Source: JACRCG01 sp964524835
GTDB lineage: Bacteria; Desulfobacterota; Desulfuromonadia; Geobacterales; Pseudopelobacteraceae
NCBI GenBank assembly: GCA_964524835.1
Contig: CAZGEG010000001.1
Coordinates: 182,063-246,062 of the forward strand
DNA length: 64,000 nucleotides
Reading direction: 5' to 3'
Shown in pieces: positions 15,290-22,886 of this stretch. A program made the position numbers and the translations under genes. The notes below the pieces were generated by a model. The model saw only the letters and a program-made list of their open reading frames with translations, had not been told where the DNA came from and made no database searches. Position 1 is the stretch's first letter. Each line of letters begins with the position of its first letter.

Positions 15290-16886
15290 CAAGTCGAAGG
15301 GCCAACTCCGCCAACTCCTCGGCAATCTCCCGCTCCAACGCCTCTAACCGGGCAATGATAACCTGAGGCGGTTCGTAGGCCACCTCCTCATGATCCACCT
15401 TCTTGTAACGGTTGATGGAAAGGTCGTACTTGTTGTAGCGAATCTCCTGCACCGGGACGAGGAATGATTTAGCGGTGCGGTCATCGAAAACCTTACCACC
15501 CCCAGCCCCTCCTAAAACAGGAGGGGGGCTTAAAGCTGAGTCACTTAAAGCCCCCTCCTTCCTGTCAAGGAGGGGGTTGGGGGTGATGGCTCCCCCTCCT
15601 TCCGATGAATAAGGAGGGGGCTGGGGGGTGGTTAATGCATGCCATTTCTCCAGCACATCGGGGATATCGTTCTGCTCCACCGGATTGCGCTTGTCATCCA
15701 GAGAGAAACCATCGGTCTGCATGTCGTAGAACCAGACGTGATCCGTGCCGCCGGAGTTGGTCTTGGTGAAGATCAGTATCCCGGTGGAAACGCCCGCATA
15801 GGGACGGAACACGCCCGAGGGCATGGAGATCATCGCCTCCAGCTTGTGACCGTCCACCAGGATTTTGCGCAAGTCCAGGTGCGCCTTGCTTGAGCCGAAC
15901 AGCACCCCGTCCGGCACGATCACCGCGCAGCGCCCACCCGGCTTCAACAGCCGCAGCATCAGGGCGATGAACAGCAGCTCGGTCTTCTTGGTCTTGACCG
16001 TGCGCAGCAGGTCCTTGGCCACGGTCTCCTCATCCAGCGATCCCTTGAAGGGGGGATTGGCCAGGATCAGGGTAAAGGCATCCGTAATGTCGCCGGCGCT
16101 GTTGGAGAGGGCGTCACGCGCCTCAATGGCCGGGTTCTCGACGCCGTGCAGCATCATGTTCATGCTGGCGATGCGCAGCATGGTGGAGTCGAAATCGAAA
16201 CCATTGAAGAGCTTGCCGTTGAAGTGGCGCTTCAGCTCTTCATTGTGGAACAGATCGGCATGGTTTTCTCTCAGGTATTCACCGGCCGCCACCAGGAAAC
16301 CGGCCGTACCGCAGGCCGGGTCGCAGATGATGTCGTCGGGGCGGGGCTGCATCAACTCCACCATCATCCTGATGATATGGCGGGGGGTGCGGAACTGGCC
16401 GTTTCTGCCGGCGGTGGTCAGCTTGGAGAGCATGTACTCGTACAGGTCGCCCTTGGTGTCCCGGTCTTCCATAGGCACCTGGCTGATCTGCTCCACCACC
16501 CGCTCCAGCAGGCTGGGGGTGGGGATCATGAAGATGGCGTCCTTCATGTGCCGGGCGTAGGCCGTATCCAGGCCGCCGTGCAGGTTCTTGATGAAGGGGA
16601 AGACCTCCTGGCTGACCACGCGGAACATCTCCTCGGCCTCGAACTCCCGAAAGCGCGACCAGCGCAGATGATCCTGGCCAACTCCGAAGATCGGCTCCTT
16701 GATCGGCTTGTTCAATCGATTAGCCTGTTTCTCCCTGCCCGTATGGATGTCATCCAGCCGCTTGATGAACAGGAGGAAGGAGATCTGCTCGATCACCCGC
16801 AGTGGGTCGGAAATCCCGCCGGACCAGAATGCATACCATATCTTGTCTATCTTTGATTTGTTTTCACCGGTCAGCACGTGGATCAT
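15249..16886 (-). CDS. hsdM: Type I restriction enzyme, DNA methyltransferase (M) subunit
   Basis: N6-adenine methylase subunit that protects host DNA and supports cleavage complexes. 545 residues: N-terminal HsdM_N helical domain (to about 140), SAM-binding motif DPACGTAGFLVAA (about 187-199), catalytic NPPF in LANPPFKGSLDEE (about 280-284), and GRCAVIVPDGVLFGSS. Two oddities are visible. An insert of about 45 residues (TPQPPPYSSEGGG through PVLGGAGGG) is encoded by three repeat hairpins at 15505-15620 but stays in frame. The C-terminus reads into a dispersed repeat. The catalytic domain is intact. First gene of the hsd cluster. Confidence 0.94.
   Translation of the reverse strand: MIHVLTGENKSKIDKIWYAFWSGGISDPLRVIEQISFLLFIKRLDDIHTGREKQANRLNKPIKEPIFGVGQDHLRWSRFREFEAEEMFRVVSQEVFPFIKNLHGGLDTAYARHMKDAIFMIPTPSLLERVVEQISQVPMEDRDTKGDLYEYMLSKLTTAGRNGQFRTPRHIIRMMVELMQPRPDDIICDPACGTAGFLVAAGEYLRENHADLFHNEELKRHFNGKLFNGFDFDSTMLRIASMNMMLHGVENPAIEARDALSNSAGDITDAFTLILANPPFKGSLDEETVAKDLLRTVKTKKTELLFIALMLRLLKPGGRCAVIVPDGVLFGSSKAHLDLRKILVDGHKLEAMISMPSGVFRPYAGVSTGILIFTKTNSGGTDHVWFYDMQTDGFSLDDKRNPVEQNDIPDVLEKWHALTTPQPPPYSSEGGGAITPNPLLDRKEGALSDSALSPPPVLGGAGGGKVFDDRTAKSFLVPVQEIRYNKYDLSINRYKKVDHEEVAYEPPQVIIARLEALEREIAEELAELALRLASTPLSTSRSGTD
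15505..15620. repeat. Three CCCCCTCCTT hairpins inserted in frame in hsdM
   Basis: Palindromic units at about 15505-15528, 15551-15576 (CCCCCTCCTT/AAGGAGGGGG) and 15592-15620 (same arms) lie inside the hsdM coding region. Similar GGAGGGGGCTGGGGG elements are common intergenic repeats in other bacteria (from memory). Here they are translated as a Pro/Gly/Ser-rich loop. Confidence 0.75.
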
Positions 16887-17069
16887 TCTCCTTCAGCAGG
16901 ATGCTCTTAATCACGTATACATAGCAGAAAGCAGTACAAGATGACACTGGAATGAAGGTCTTAACCAAAAAGTAATTATGGATGAAAAACATTTGTTACG
17001 GCCTGTCTCTAAATGTTAATCAGTATTGCAGACTTGATGTGAAGTGTTTTTACCCAGGAGGAACCCAAA

Positions 17070-17468
17070 ATGACAACAGCAGAACTTCGAGTAACAACAG
17101 GCAGGCGAACACAGTTCGTCTCCATTACCTCCAAAATTGCCGATGTCATTGCCAGCAACGGCTGGCAAGACGGAGTACTAACTATCTTCGTGCCGCATAC
17201 AACTGCGGGGGTGACCATAAACGAGAATGCCGACCCGGATGTGGCACGGGACATGGAAATATTCAGTGACGTACTGGTGCCACAGAGCAAGCGTTTCCGC
17301 CACAGCGAAGGAAATTCGGATGCACATATCAAAGCCAGCTTTTATGGATCATCGGTACAGGTAATAATTCAAAAAGGCAAAATGTGGTTAGGGACCTGGC
17401 AGGGGATTTACTTTTGTGAATTTGACGGGCCACGTGAGCGGAAAGTTTTTATGGCATTCTCAGCCTGA
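17070..17468 (+). CDS. yjbQ: YjbQ-family protein (secondary thiamine-phosphate synthase type)
   Basis: 132 residues of the UPF0047/YjbQ family: FVPHTTAGVTINENADPDV, HSEGNSDAHIKAS and the C-terminal GTWQGIYFCEFDGPRERKV. The conserved histidines and acidic residues of these motifs form the putative metal/phosphate site. Family members give weak thiamine phosphate synthase activity in vivo; the true role is unclear. A good Shine-Dalgarno (AGGAGG at 17057-17062) precedes the ATG. It is divergent from hsdM across 183 bp and is the last gene before the 17.5 kb attachment-like sequence. Confidence 0.92.
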   Translation: MTTAELRVTTGRRTQFVSITSKIADVIASNGWQDGVLTIFVPHTTAGVTINENADPDVARDMEIFSDVLVPQSKRFRHSEGNSDAHIKASFYGSSVQVIIQKGKMWLGTWQGIYFCEFDGPRERKVFMAFSA

Positions 17469-17521
17469 AGAAGGTTGGGACAAAGAACCTTCTCCAACAA
17501 AATATTGAGGATCAAACGCTA

Positions 17522-17676
17522 TACACAAAATATTTTGGGGGTATTTTTGGGGGTACTCCTGTTTTTTAAACCTGACAATGATGTAACTTAACAGATAGTT
17601 ATACAATCAGTTACATGGACACCACCCCATCCGGACAAACCCAAAGCCCTTGAAAAATCAAGGGCTTTTTCTTTTA
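17522..17676. repeat. Attachment-site-like direct repeat, copy A, with ssrA-type terminator
   Basis: This 155-bp stretch has GGGGGTATTTTTGGGGGTA (17537-17555), then ACATGGACACC, CATCCGGACAAA (also found after ssrA at 6653-6664) and a stem-loop AAAGCCCTTGA/TCAAGGGCTTT (17643-17668) followed by TTTTCTTTT. It aligns along its length with 23639-23786. GGGGGTA repeats of this kind are typical of sequences flanking tyrosine-recombinase islands (from memory). The gene-free interval 17469-17830 holds this repeat and the hipBA promoter. Confidence 0.65.
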
Positions 17677-17795
17677 CCTTGAGTTTAATTCTGGGTCTCA
17701 AAATTACGGTGTGGAAAGCTAACTAAATCTTACCTGACTTTATGAAGTCCACTAAAGTGGAGCTATAAAAGTATCATATACAAAACAATACAGCA

Positions 17796-17824
17796 TTGAC
17801 ACGTACATATGTTTCATATAGGAT
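17796..17824 (+). promoter_or_regulatory. Putative hipBA promoter, possibly leaderless
   Basis: TTGACA (17796-17801), a 17-bp spacer and TAGGAT (17819-17824) place the transcription start at about 17831, the first base of the hipB ATG. No Shine-Dalgarno is visible, so the mRNA may be leaderless. The region holds repeated TCATATA (17774-17780 and 17814-17820) and TACATAT words, which may be HipB operators. Confidence 0.55.
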
Positions 17825-17830
17825 ACATAT

Positions 17831-18067
17831 ATGCTATTCGGAATAGGTGAAAATATCCGTAAAGAACGGAAACGCCAGAAAATCTCTCAGGGCAACTTGG
17901 CGAAGACTTTAGGAATGAGTCGTTCTACCATCAGCCAGATAGAATCCGGGATAGTACAAGATATTGGAATCCGCAAGCTGATCAGGATATTAGACCACCT
18001 CGGCCTGGAGCTCCGGGTAAGGCCCGCAGGTGCGCCCCCGACTCTTGACGAACTAAGGGAACAATAG
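17831..18067 (+). CDS. hipB: HipB-like helix-turn-helix antitoxin
   Basis: 78 residues with a Cro/CI-type HTH: IRKERKRQKISQGNLAKTLG and MSRSTISQIESGI, then LIRILDHLGLELRVRPAG, a C-terminal strand typical of HipB. It lies 4 nt before hipA on the same strand, so the two are co-transcribed. Such antitoxins repress their own promoter and neutralise HipA. The upstream region has AT-rich repeats overlapping the promoter. Confidence 0.88.
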   Translation: MLFGIGENIRKERKRQKISQGNLAKTLGMSRSTISQIESGIVQDIGIRKLIRILDHLGLELRVRPAGAPPTLDELREQ

Positions 18068-18071
18068 TCCT

Positions 18072-19289
18072 ATGGAAGTAAACCTCCAACAATCACTCGC
18101 GGTCTGGGCCGCAGAGCATCGTGCCGGTCTTTTGAGTAGATCGACCGACCAGCGCCAGTATATCTTCGCCTACGATCCATCCGCTATGCGACCTGATTCC
18201 CAAGTGTCTCTGACAATGCCGGTACGTCTGGAAAGTTGGAGCAGTAGAGACGTACACCCCATATTCCAAATGAACCTGCCCGAAGGAGCGCTGCTCGAAG
18301 CAATCAGGCGAGCTATATCGAAGATCACTGGTGAAGATGACCTGACACTCCTCAGAGTAACGGGTGGGAATCAAATCGGCAGAAACCGGTTTTCTCTTCC
18401 GACAGATAAAACTCCCGGTATTGTAGAAACAAGGGAATCTCTTGACGACATACTGTCATACCCGGACACGGAAGAACTGTTCCATGAACTTGTGTCTAAA
18501 TATGCGCTCCGTTCAGGTATTTCCGGGGTTCAGCCCAAAGTTATATTGGCCGCGACCGAAAGAGGGACTGCTGCTATAGGCGGCTATATTGTCAAATCTT
18601 GGGGTAGCGAATATCCGCAGTTGGCTGCCAACGAATATTTCTGTATGACAGCAGCAAAACGAGCTGGTTTATCAGTGCCGGAATTCCATATGTCAGACAA
18701 CGGTGGCCTGTTCGTTATGAAGAGGTTCGATGCTACCCCGGATGGATTGCCAATCGGGTTTGAAGATATGTGCTCTCTTCAGGCTTTAAACACATCTCAG
18801 AAGTATAATAGCTCGTATGAAAGAGTAGCCCGGAGCATTAAGGATTTTGTGTCCCATGAATACTTGCAAAAGGCTCGGGAAGAATTCTTTGTTTCCCTGG
18901 TACTGTCCACTATGGTGCGAAACGGTGACGGGCATCTGAAAAACTTCGGGGTCTTATACGAACAACCTGGATCTCCGGTTACTCTCGCTCCAACGTATGA
19001 CATAGTAACAACGGTTGCGTATCTCGACAAAGACGTGCCAGCGTTGACGCTCTCCGGCACAAAGAAATGGTGGCCTCGCAAAATGATGGAGAAGTTCGCG
19101 GTAGCGCACCTTTCATTGCCGATCGGGAGAGTGGGGCAGATATTCGAGGAGGTTGCAGAGGCCGTAACCAGAACCAGAGAGCTTCTTTCAGCATACACAA
19201 TCGAACATCCGGAGTTCAGCCAAATTGGAGAAAAAATGCTGAGAGCATGGAATACTGGTGTTTCCAATTTAACAGTGAAAAATTCCTGA
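18072..19289 (+). CDS. hipA: HipA-family serine/threonine kinase toxin
   Basis: 405 residues, close to the normal HipA length (about 440). Visible: the N-terminal subdomain with FQMNLPEGALLEAIRRAI, the Gly-rich loop SGISGVQPKV, VKRFD-like VMKRFDATPDG, and the catalytic-loop motif NGDGHLKNFGV (284-294), followed by LAPTYDIVTT, which carries the metal-binding Asp. HipA kinases phosphorylate glutamyl-tRNA synthetase or other targets and induce dormancy. All expected kinase residues appear present. With hipB it forms a toxin-antitoxin module at the left edge of the second accessory block. Confidence 0.9.
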   Translation: MEVNLQQSLAVWAAEHRAGLLSRSTDQRQYIFAYDPSAMRPDSQVSLTMPVRLESWSSRDVHPIFQMNLPEGALLEAIRRAISKITGEDDLTLLRVTGGNQIGRNRFSLPTDKTPGIVETRESLDDILSYPDTEELFHELVSKYALRSGISGVQPKVILAATERGTAAIGGYIVKSWGSEYPQLAANEYFCMTAAKRAGLSVPEFHMSDNGGLFVMKRFDATPDGLPIGFEDMCSLQALNTSQKYNSSYERVARSIKDFVSHEYLQKAREEFFVSLVLSTMVRNGDGHLKNFGVLYEQPGSPVTLAPTYDIVTTVAYLDKDVPALTLSGTKKWWPRKMMEKFAVAHLSLPIGRVGQIFEEVAEAVTRTRELLSAYTIEHPEFSQIGEKMLRAWNTGVSNLTVKNS

Positions 19290-19447
19290 CATCGTCCACA
19301 CTGTAATTCAGTCAGGAAAAAACTTGTCACCTTGTCAGTTTCCACACCCAAATTAAGAGACCCTAAATTTCAATAGGACCGATGACCTTTCCCCTTTAGT
19401 ACGTCCGCCGGTATGTTGGCTACAAATCGACCGCACATTTTATTCTC

Positions 19448-19840
19448 TCACTTGTCAGTCCCTTTAGACGTTACCTCAGCTCTATCTCCAGTGGCAGCCG
19501 GTGTCTCAACTGCCTTACTCTTCGATTCCACCTGAGTCGGAGCCGATGCTGGAGTTACAGGTGATGCTGGTGTCTCTGCCGGGGCTGCGCCTGTTGCTGC
19601 AACTTCCGCTGCAGCTCCAGTTCCAGCACCTGTATCGCCTTCTGACTTGGTAGACTCTGCTTTTGTGCCGTAGCCGTCACCGTACCAGCCGGCACCTTTA
19701 AGGCTGAATGAGACTGCAGACACCATCTTGCTGACGTTCCCGCCACATTTCGGGCATCGGTCTGCGGGCGAGTCCGAGAACTTCTGGCGAAGCTCAAATT
19801 GAATGTTACAGGCATTACAGCGATATTCGTAAACTGGCAT
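19448..19840 (-). CDS. FmdB-family zinc-ribbon protein
   Basis: 130 residues. The N-terminus MPVYEYRCNACNIQFELRQ is the FmdB/CxxC_CxxC_SSSS zinc ribbon with Cys8, Cys11, Cys29 and Cys32. It continues GNVSKMVSAVSFSLKGAGWYGDGYG, as usual for the family. After about residue 65 the chain is low-complexity Ala/Thr/Pro/Glu, a flexible tail common in these regulators. FmdB was linked to control of formamidase genes, but most relatives have no proven role. The flanking gaps (19290-19447 and 19841-19990) hold nothing I recognise. Confidence 0.88.
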   Translation of the reverse strand: MPVYEYRCNACNIQFELRQKFSDSPADRCPKCGGNVSKMVSAVSFSLKGAGWYGDGYGTKAESTKSEGDTGAGTGAAAEVAATGAAPAETPASPVTPASAPTQVESKSKAVETPAATGDRAEVTSKGTDK

Positions 19841-19990
19841 TTTCTCATCCTTACATAGGTAGTTACTTGAGTCAGGCTAATAGGTACTTGAGATCTTTAC
19901 AGGCAGTAAACATCATCTGTATCACCTTGACGCAGATGGTGAATTTCCACAAGGCTTTCGTAAAAATCGAATAATCTGTCACTAATTTTA

Positions 19991-20026
19991 TTTATTTATT
20001 GACAAATAAATAAACCGGCGTATTTT
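19991..20026 (+). promoter_or_regulatory. Promoter with overlapping inverted repeat for the 20.1-21.6 kb operon
   Basis: TTGACA (19999-20004) and TATTTT (20021-20026) with a 16-bp spacer. A perfect 10-bp inverted repeat TTTATTTATT (19991-20000) / AATAAATAAA (20005-20014) is centred on the -35 box, a likely operator for the ribbon-helix-helix-like first gene. About 120 nt of leader (20028-20147) follows with no other feature seen. Confidence 0.55.
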
Positions 20027-20147
20027 CCCATTCAGGGAGAATCTGTCATGACAGGGATGGAGCGTTTTGAGTTTGTCGTCGGTGTGTTCCAGGTAGCAGT
20101 TGGTGCCGAACCGTTTGCTGCAGCCCGGAATCAGCGGTAAGCGTTCC

Positions 20148-20366
20148 ATGCCAGACCAACCAGAAAAGAAATCACGCGGGCGGCAAGTAGGGTGGCGTAA
20201 GGAAAATTCCATGCCGACCCGGATTCCTGCCATGCGGATACCGGTGCAGCTTGAGGAGTGGCTATTGGCTGAAGCAGACAAACGGGGCCTGAAGATCGTG
20301 GACATGGCCCGTATGCTCCTGCTGGACGCCATGAGGAGGGAAGATGGCTCAGAACGCACGCGTTGA
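20148..20366 (+). CDS. Ribbon-helix-helix-like small DNA-binding protein
   Basis: 72 residues from ATG 20148. An internal ATG at 20211 has AAGGA 8 nt upstream and would give a 51-residue protein of classic RHH size. The core PAMRIPVQLEEWLLAEADKR followed by GLKIVDMARMLLLDAMRR fits a strand plus two helices. The N-terminus is basic. It overlaps the next gene by 23 nt, so the two are coupled. A role as autorepressor of this operon is inferred from the palindrome over the promoter. No specific family match is claimed. Confidence 0.6.
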   Translation: MPDQPEKKSRGRQVGWRKENSMPTRIPAMRIPVQLEEWLLAEADKRGLKIVDMARMLLLDAMRREDGSERTR

Positions 20367-20703
20367 TAAAAACAGTGATTTCCAGCAAATTGCTTTACCG
20401 CTTGACCTTGCCATTGGGGAACATATCCTGCAGCGCATCCGCCTGGAAGCCGACAGCCAACTGGGTGCCTGGTACGAACTGTACCTGGTAGTGACCCCGC
20501 ATGGCTTCCTTATCGAAAAGCACTCAGGTTCGCCACTGGGGCAGAGCAGATTGAAAGAAACCTGGTTCCGCCAAACCATACCAGAGGCAAAACGAAAATA
20601 TTCCCAGATCCTTAATAGCAAGCTGCAACACAAACGGCGAAATCCCGGACAAAGCAAGGGTGTGAACGATGAAAAAGAAGGTCAACAGAAACTATTCGAC
20701 TGA
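20344..20703 (+). CDS. WGR-like domain protein with clamp-binding-like C-terminus
   Basis: 119 residues. Residues about 25-95 (ILQRIRLEADSQLGAWYELY, then GFLIEKHSGSPLGQSRLKETW and AKRKYSQILNSKLQHKRR) follow the strand/helix layout of WGR domains, which in PARPs and some bacterial proteins bind broken DNA ends; the diagnostic WGR tripeptide itself is replaced (HSG). The chain ends in a Lys-rich linker and GQQKLFD: QQKLF (114-118) fits the beta-sliding-clamp-binding pattern QxxLF. Overlaps its neighbours by 23 and 35 nt. Assignment by pattern only; the domain call is tentative. Confidence 0.55.
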   Translation: MAQNARVDKNSDFQQIALPLDLAIGEHILQRIRLEADSQLGAWYELYLVVTPHGFLIEKHSGSPLGQSRLKETWFRQTIPEAKRKYSQILNSKLQHKRRNPGQSKGVNDEKEGQQKLFD

Positions 20704-21619
20704 ACCGATGAACGTTCTGGAAGCGGAGATCGCAATAACCGCTCTGCACTCGACCGGTGAATTTACGGTGCTCCGCAAGCTGGACCTGGAGCGCGACCCG
20801 CGCTTCAGGCTGAAATCCGTGCAGGGATCAAAGATCGGTCTCTGCATCGACACCGAGACGACCGGCTTGAACTACGCCGAGGACAAGATCATCGAACTGG
20901 GCATAGTCGCCTTTGAATACAACCCGGTGACGGCGGAGATCATCAGGATCAGTGACCGTTACAACGGTTTCGAAGATCCGGGACGCCCGCTTCCACAGGA
21001 GATTATCGAGATCACCGGGATCACCGATGAGATGGTTACGGGGCAGTCGTTTGACAACGGACGCGTCGAAGCGCTTGCGGAAAAGGCCGCTCTGGTTATT
21101 GCCCACAATTCCGCCTTCGACCGAAAGTTTGTTGAGGCGCGGTACCCGCTCTTTGCCGCACTGCCCTGGGCCTGCACCGTATCGCAGATCGATTGGGCCA
21201 AAGAGAGGATCAGCTCCCGTACGCTGGAATACGTGCTGTACAAGTGCGGTGGTTATTTCATCAATGCCCACCGCGCACTGGATGACGCCGAGGGGGTGCT
21301 TGGTCTGCTTCTGGGGAATTTACCCGTTTCAGGTACGCCGATCTTCACGGCGCTGCTGGAAAAGTCCGGTGCGATGACTGCAAAGATATGTGCGGTCGGT
21401 GCGCCATTCGATAAGAAGGACGATCTAAAACAACGCGGGTATCGCTGGAGCGATGGTTCGAATAACGGATGTAAGGGATGGTGGACTGATGTCCCGCACA
21501 ATCAGGAACAAGATGAATTGATCTACCTCGCCAAGGAGATCTACCCGGACGGGAATACCGGAAGCGTCACCATCAGCAGGATTGACGCCTATGCACGGTT
21601 TTCCGTGCGGGAGCCATAA
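20669..21619 (+). CDS. DEDDh 3'-5' exonuclease (DnaQ/epsilon-like)
   Basis: 316 residues. The exonuclease domain has all three motifs: DTETTG (61-66, ExoI), HNSAFD (146-151, ExoII) and HRALDDA (201-207, ExoIII with the catalytic His), so it should be active. About 55 residues precede it, and about 95 follow (AKICAVGAPFDKKDDLKQRG, WWTDVPHNQEQDEL), an unassigned domain that looks like a short zinc-free nucleic-acid-binding module seen after some DnaQ-like proteins. It is third in an overlapping operon with the RHH-like and WGR-like genes, which suggests targeted trimming of DNA ends, perhaps at clamps. Confidence 0.88.
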   Translation: MKKKVNRNYSTEPMNVLEAEIAITALHSTGEFTVLRKLDLERDPRFRLKSVQGSKIGLCIDTETTGLNYAEDKIIELGIVAFEYNPVTAEIIRISDRYNGFEDPGRPLPQEIIEITGITDEMVTGQSFDNGRVEALAEKAALVIAHNSAFDRKFVEARYPLFAALPWACTVSQIDWAKERISSRTLEYVLYKCGGYFINAHRALDDAEGVLGLLLGNLPVSGTPIFTALLEKSGAMTAKICAVGAPFDKKDDLKQRGYRWSDGSNNGCKGWWTDVPHNQEQDELIYLAKEIYPDGNTGSVTISRIDAYARFSVREP

Positions 21620-21725
21620 CGGTCGCGCGGCCTGCGAAGGCCGCGCAACGGTATTACGTCAGGATAATGCTGGACGTCAGAAAACCGGAAAGTCATGTAC
21701 ACAATCCGGTTGACCGGCCCGATGA

Positions 21726-22328
21726 TTATTTTTTCGCTTTGGCTGACGGCTTCAGAGCAGCAGCTTTCTTCATCTTTGCAGGGGGTGAAGCAGCTTTTAT
21801 CTTTGCCGGAAGCGCCGCTTTTACTCTTTTTACCGGTACGGGTGCTTTAATCTTTACTGCCGGTACTGGAGCCTTGGATTTCACAACGGGTAAACCCGCA
21901 TTCTTAGCCGCTCTCGCTGCTCTCGCTTTGGCAAGCACATCCCCCTGGCCCCGTTCCAGTGCCTCTTTCTTTCTCTGATCCGAATAGTTCTTCGCGACGA
22001 GAGCCTGTGAGGATGGTATGTTAAACTGTTTTCGGTACTGGCCCGGCTTCATGTCATGAGCCACCTGCAGGTGGCGTTTGAGGATTTTCAAACCACTCTT
22101 GCCGCAAATCATGCAGACGACTTCATCCTTCTTGAATGCCTGCTTGATTGTCAACGCCGGGACTTCTGCGGGAACTGTTTCCGCCGTGGGCGCAGCACCC
22201 CCCTCTTCCAGTGCCTTTAGCGTACTGTAGACAGCGTGGATGTTCTTGATTAACTCTTCTGAAGTAAGTGATGATCCCGATGCGTGCGCTGATACTATTT
22301 CTGCTGTTAATTCGGTGAGTGTTGCCAT
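21726..22328 (-). CDS. MucR/Ros-like zinc-finger regulator with histone-like tail
   Basis: 200 residues. The first 130 form a MucR/Ros-type protein: an N-terminal oligomerisation helix (TELTAEIVSAHASGSSLTSE), a zinc finger with Cys72, Cys75, His86 and His91 (VCMICGKSGLKILKRHLQ), and the MKPGQYRKQFN box. MucR proteins are H-NS-like silencers in alphaproteobacteria. The unusual part is residues about 133-200, almost only Lys, Ala, Pro and Val (KAPVPAVKIKAPVPVKRVK), like a histone H1 tail. It likely binds DNA non-specifically. AAGGAG precedes the ATG. It may silence the neighbouring acquired DNA. Confidence 0.88.
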   Translation of the reverse strand: MATLTELTAEIVSAHASGSSLTSEELIKNIHAVYSTLKALEEGGAAPTAETVPAEVPALTIKQAFKKDEVVCMICGKSGLKILKRHLQVAHDMKPGQYRKQFNIPSSQALVAKNYSDQRKKEALERGQGDVLAKARAARAAKNAGLPVVKSKAPVPAVKIKAPVPVKRVKAALPAKIKAASPPAKMKKAAALKPSAKAKK

Positions 22329-22360
22329 GATGATCTCCTTTAGTTTTTGTATTCTGCCAA

Positions 22361-22504
22361 TCAGCTAACGATATCTTTCAATGCAGCGGCCACCTCTGCA
22401 ATTTCCTTGTCTTCATACCCGGCACCGCTCAACATCTCATACAACTGAAATGCAATGAGAGCCGGTCTGGCATGATCCAACAATGATACGTGCAGTGCTT
22501 CCAT
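22361..22504 (-). CDS. Small 47-residue protein upstream of mucR-like gene
   Basis: ATG at 22504 with AAAGGA 6 nt upstream; 47 codons and TGA at 22361. The product starts MEALHVSLLDHARPALIAFQ and ends in EIAEVAAALKDIVS, a soluble amphipathic helical protein. It lies 32 nt before the MucR-like gene on the same strand and behind a sigma-70-like promoter, so the two are probably co-transcribed. Family unknown. Confidence 0.6.
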   Translation of the reverse strand: MEALHVSLLDHARPALIAFQLYEMLSGAGYEDKEIAEVAAALKDIVS

Positions 22505-22542
22505 ATATTAATCCTTTGACTGTAAGTCCGCTTAATGGATGT

Positions 22543-22570
22543 ATCCTACCAGAGCATGACTGAGAGTCAA
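22543..22570 (-). promoter_or_regulatory. Putative promoter of the small protein/mucR operon
   Basis: On the minus strand TTGACT (22570-22565), a 16-bp spacer and TAGGAT (22548-22543), about 40 nt upstream of the 47-codon gene. The -10 hexamer is the same as at hipBA. Confidence 0.5.
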
Positions 22571-22886
22571 TTAGAGTTTTATATACATGTGGTTTTTTTG
22601 TCTTTGTTCAATGAGTCGCTGCGAGGTTGATAAAAAGGCTCACTCTCACACATAGGAGTGTAATTTACGGCAGGAAAGAGGTATAGAGACAGGGTATACC
22701 GAAATTTGCGACGTGGAGAAGCAATTGGCAAAAGTAACTGAAAAGTCGTTGAAAGCACGATGCACAGAACACCCTCAAATCGCCACATGCAAAGCGTGAC
22801 ACTACGCGTCCTCTGCAGAGGGAACATAAAGTAACGATTCTATGGTATGCTTTCATTGATTCTTAACTTGAAATCAGGAGGTCGCT
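22571..22886. other. Non-coding interval before the CBS gene
   Basis: Divergent intergenic region between the mucR operon and the CBS-domain gene. A Shine-Dalgarno (CAGGAGG, 22876-22882) precedes the latter. I see no other gene, RNA or clear repeat in it. Confidence 0.5.
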
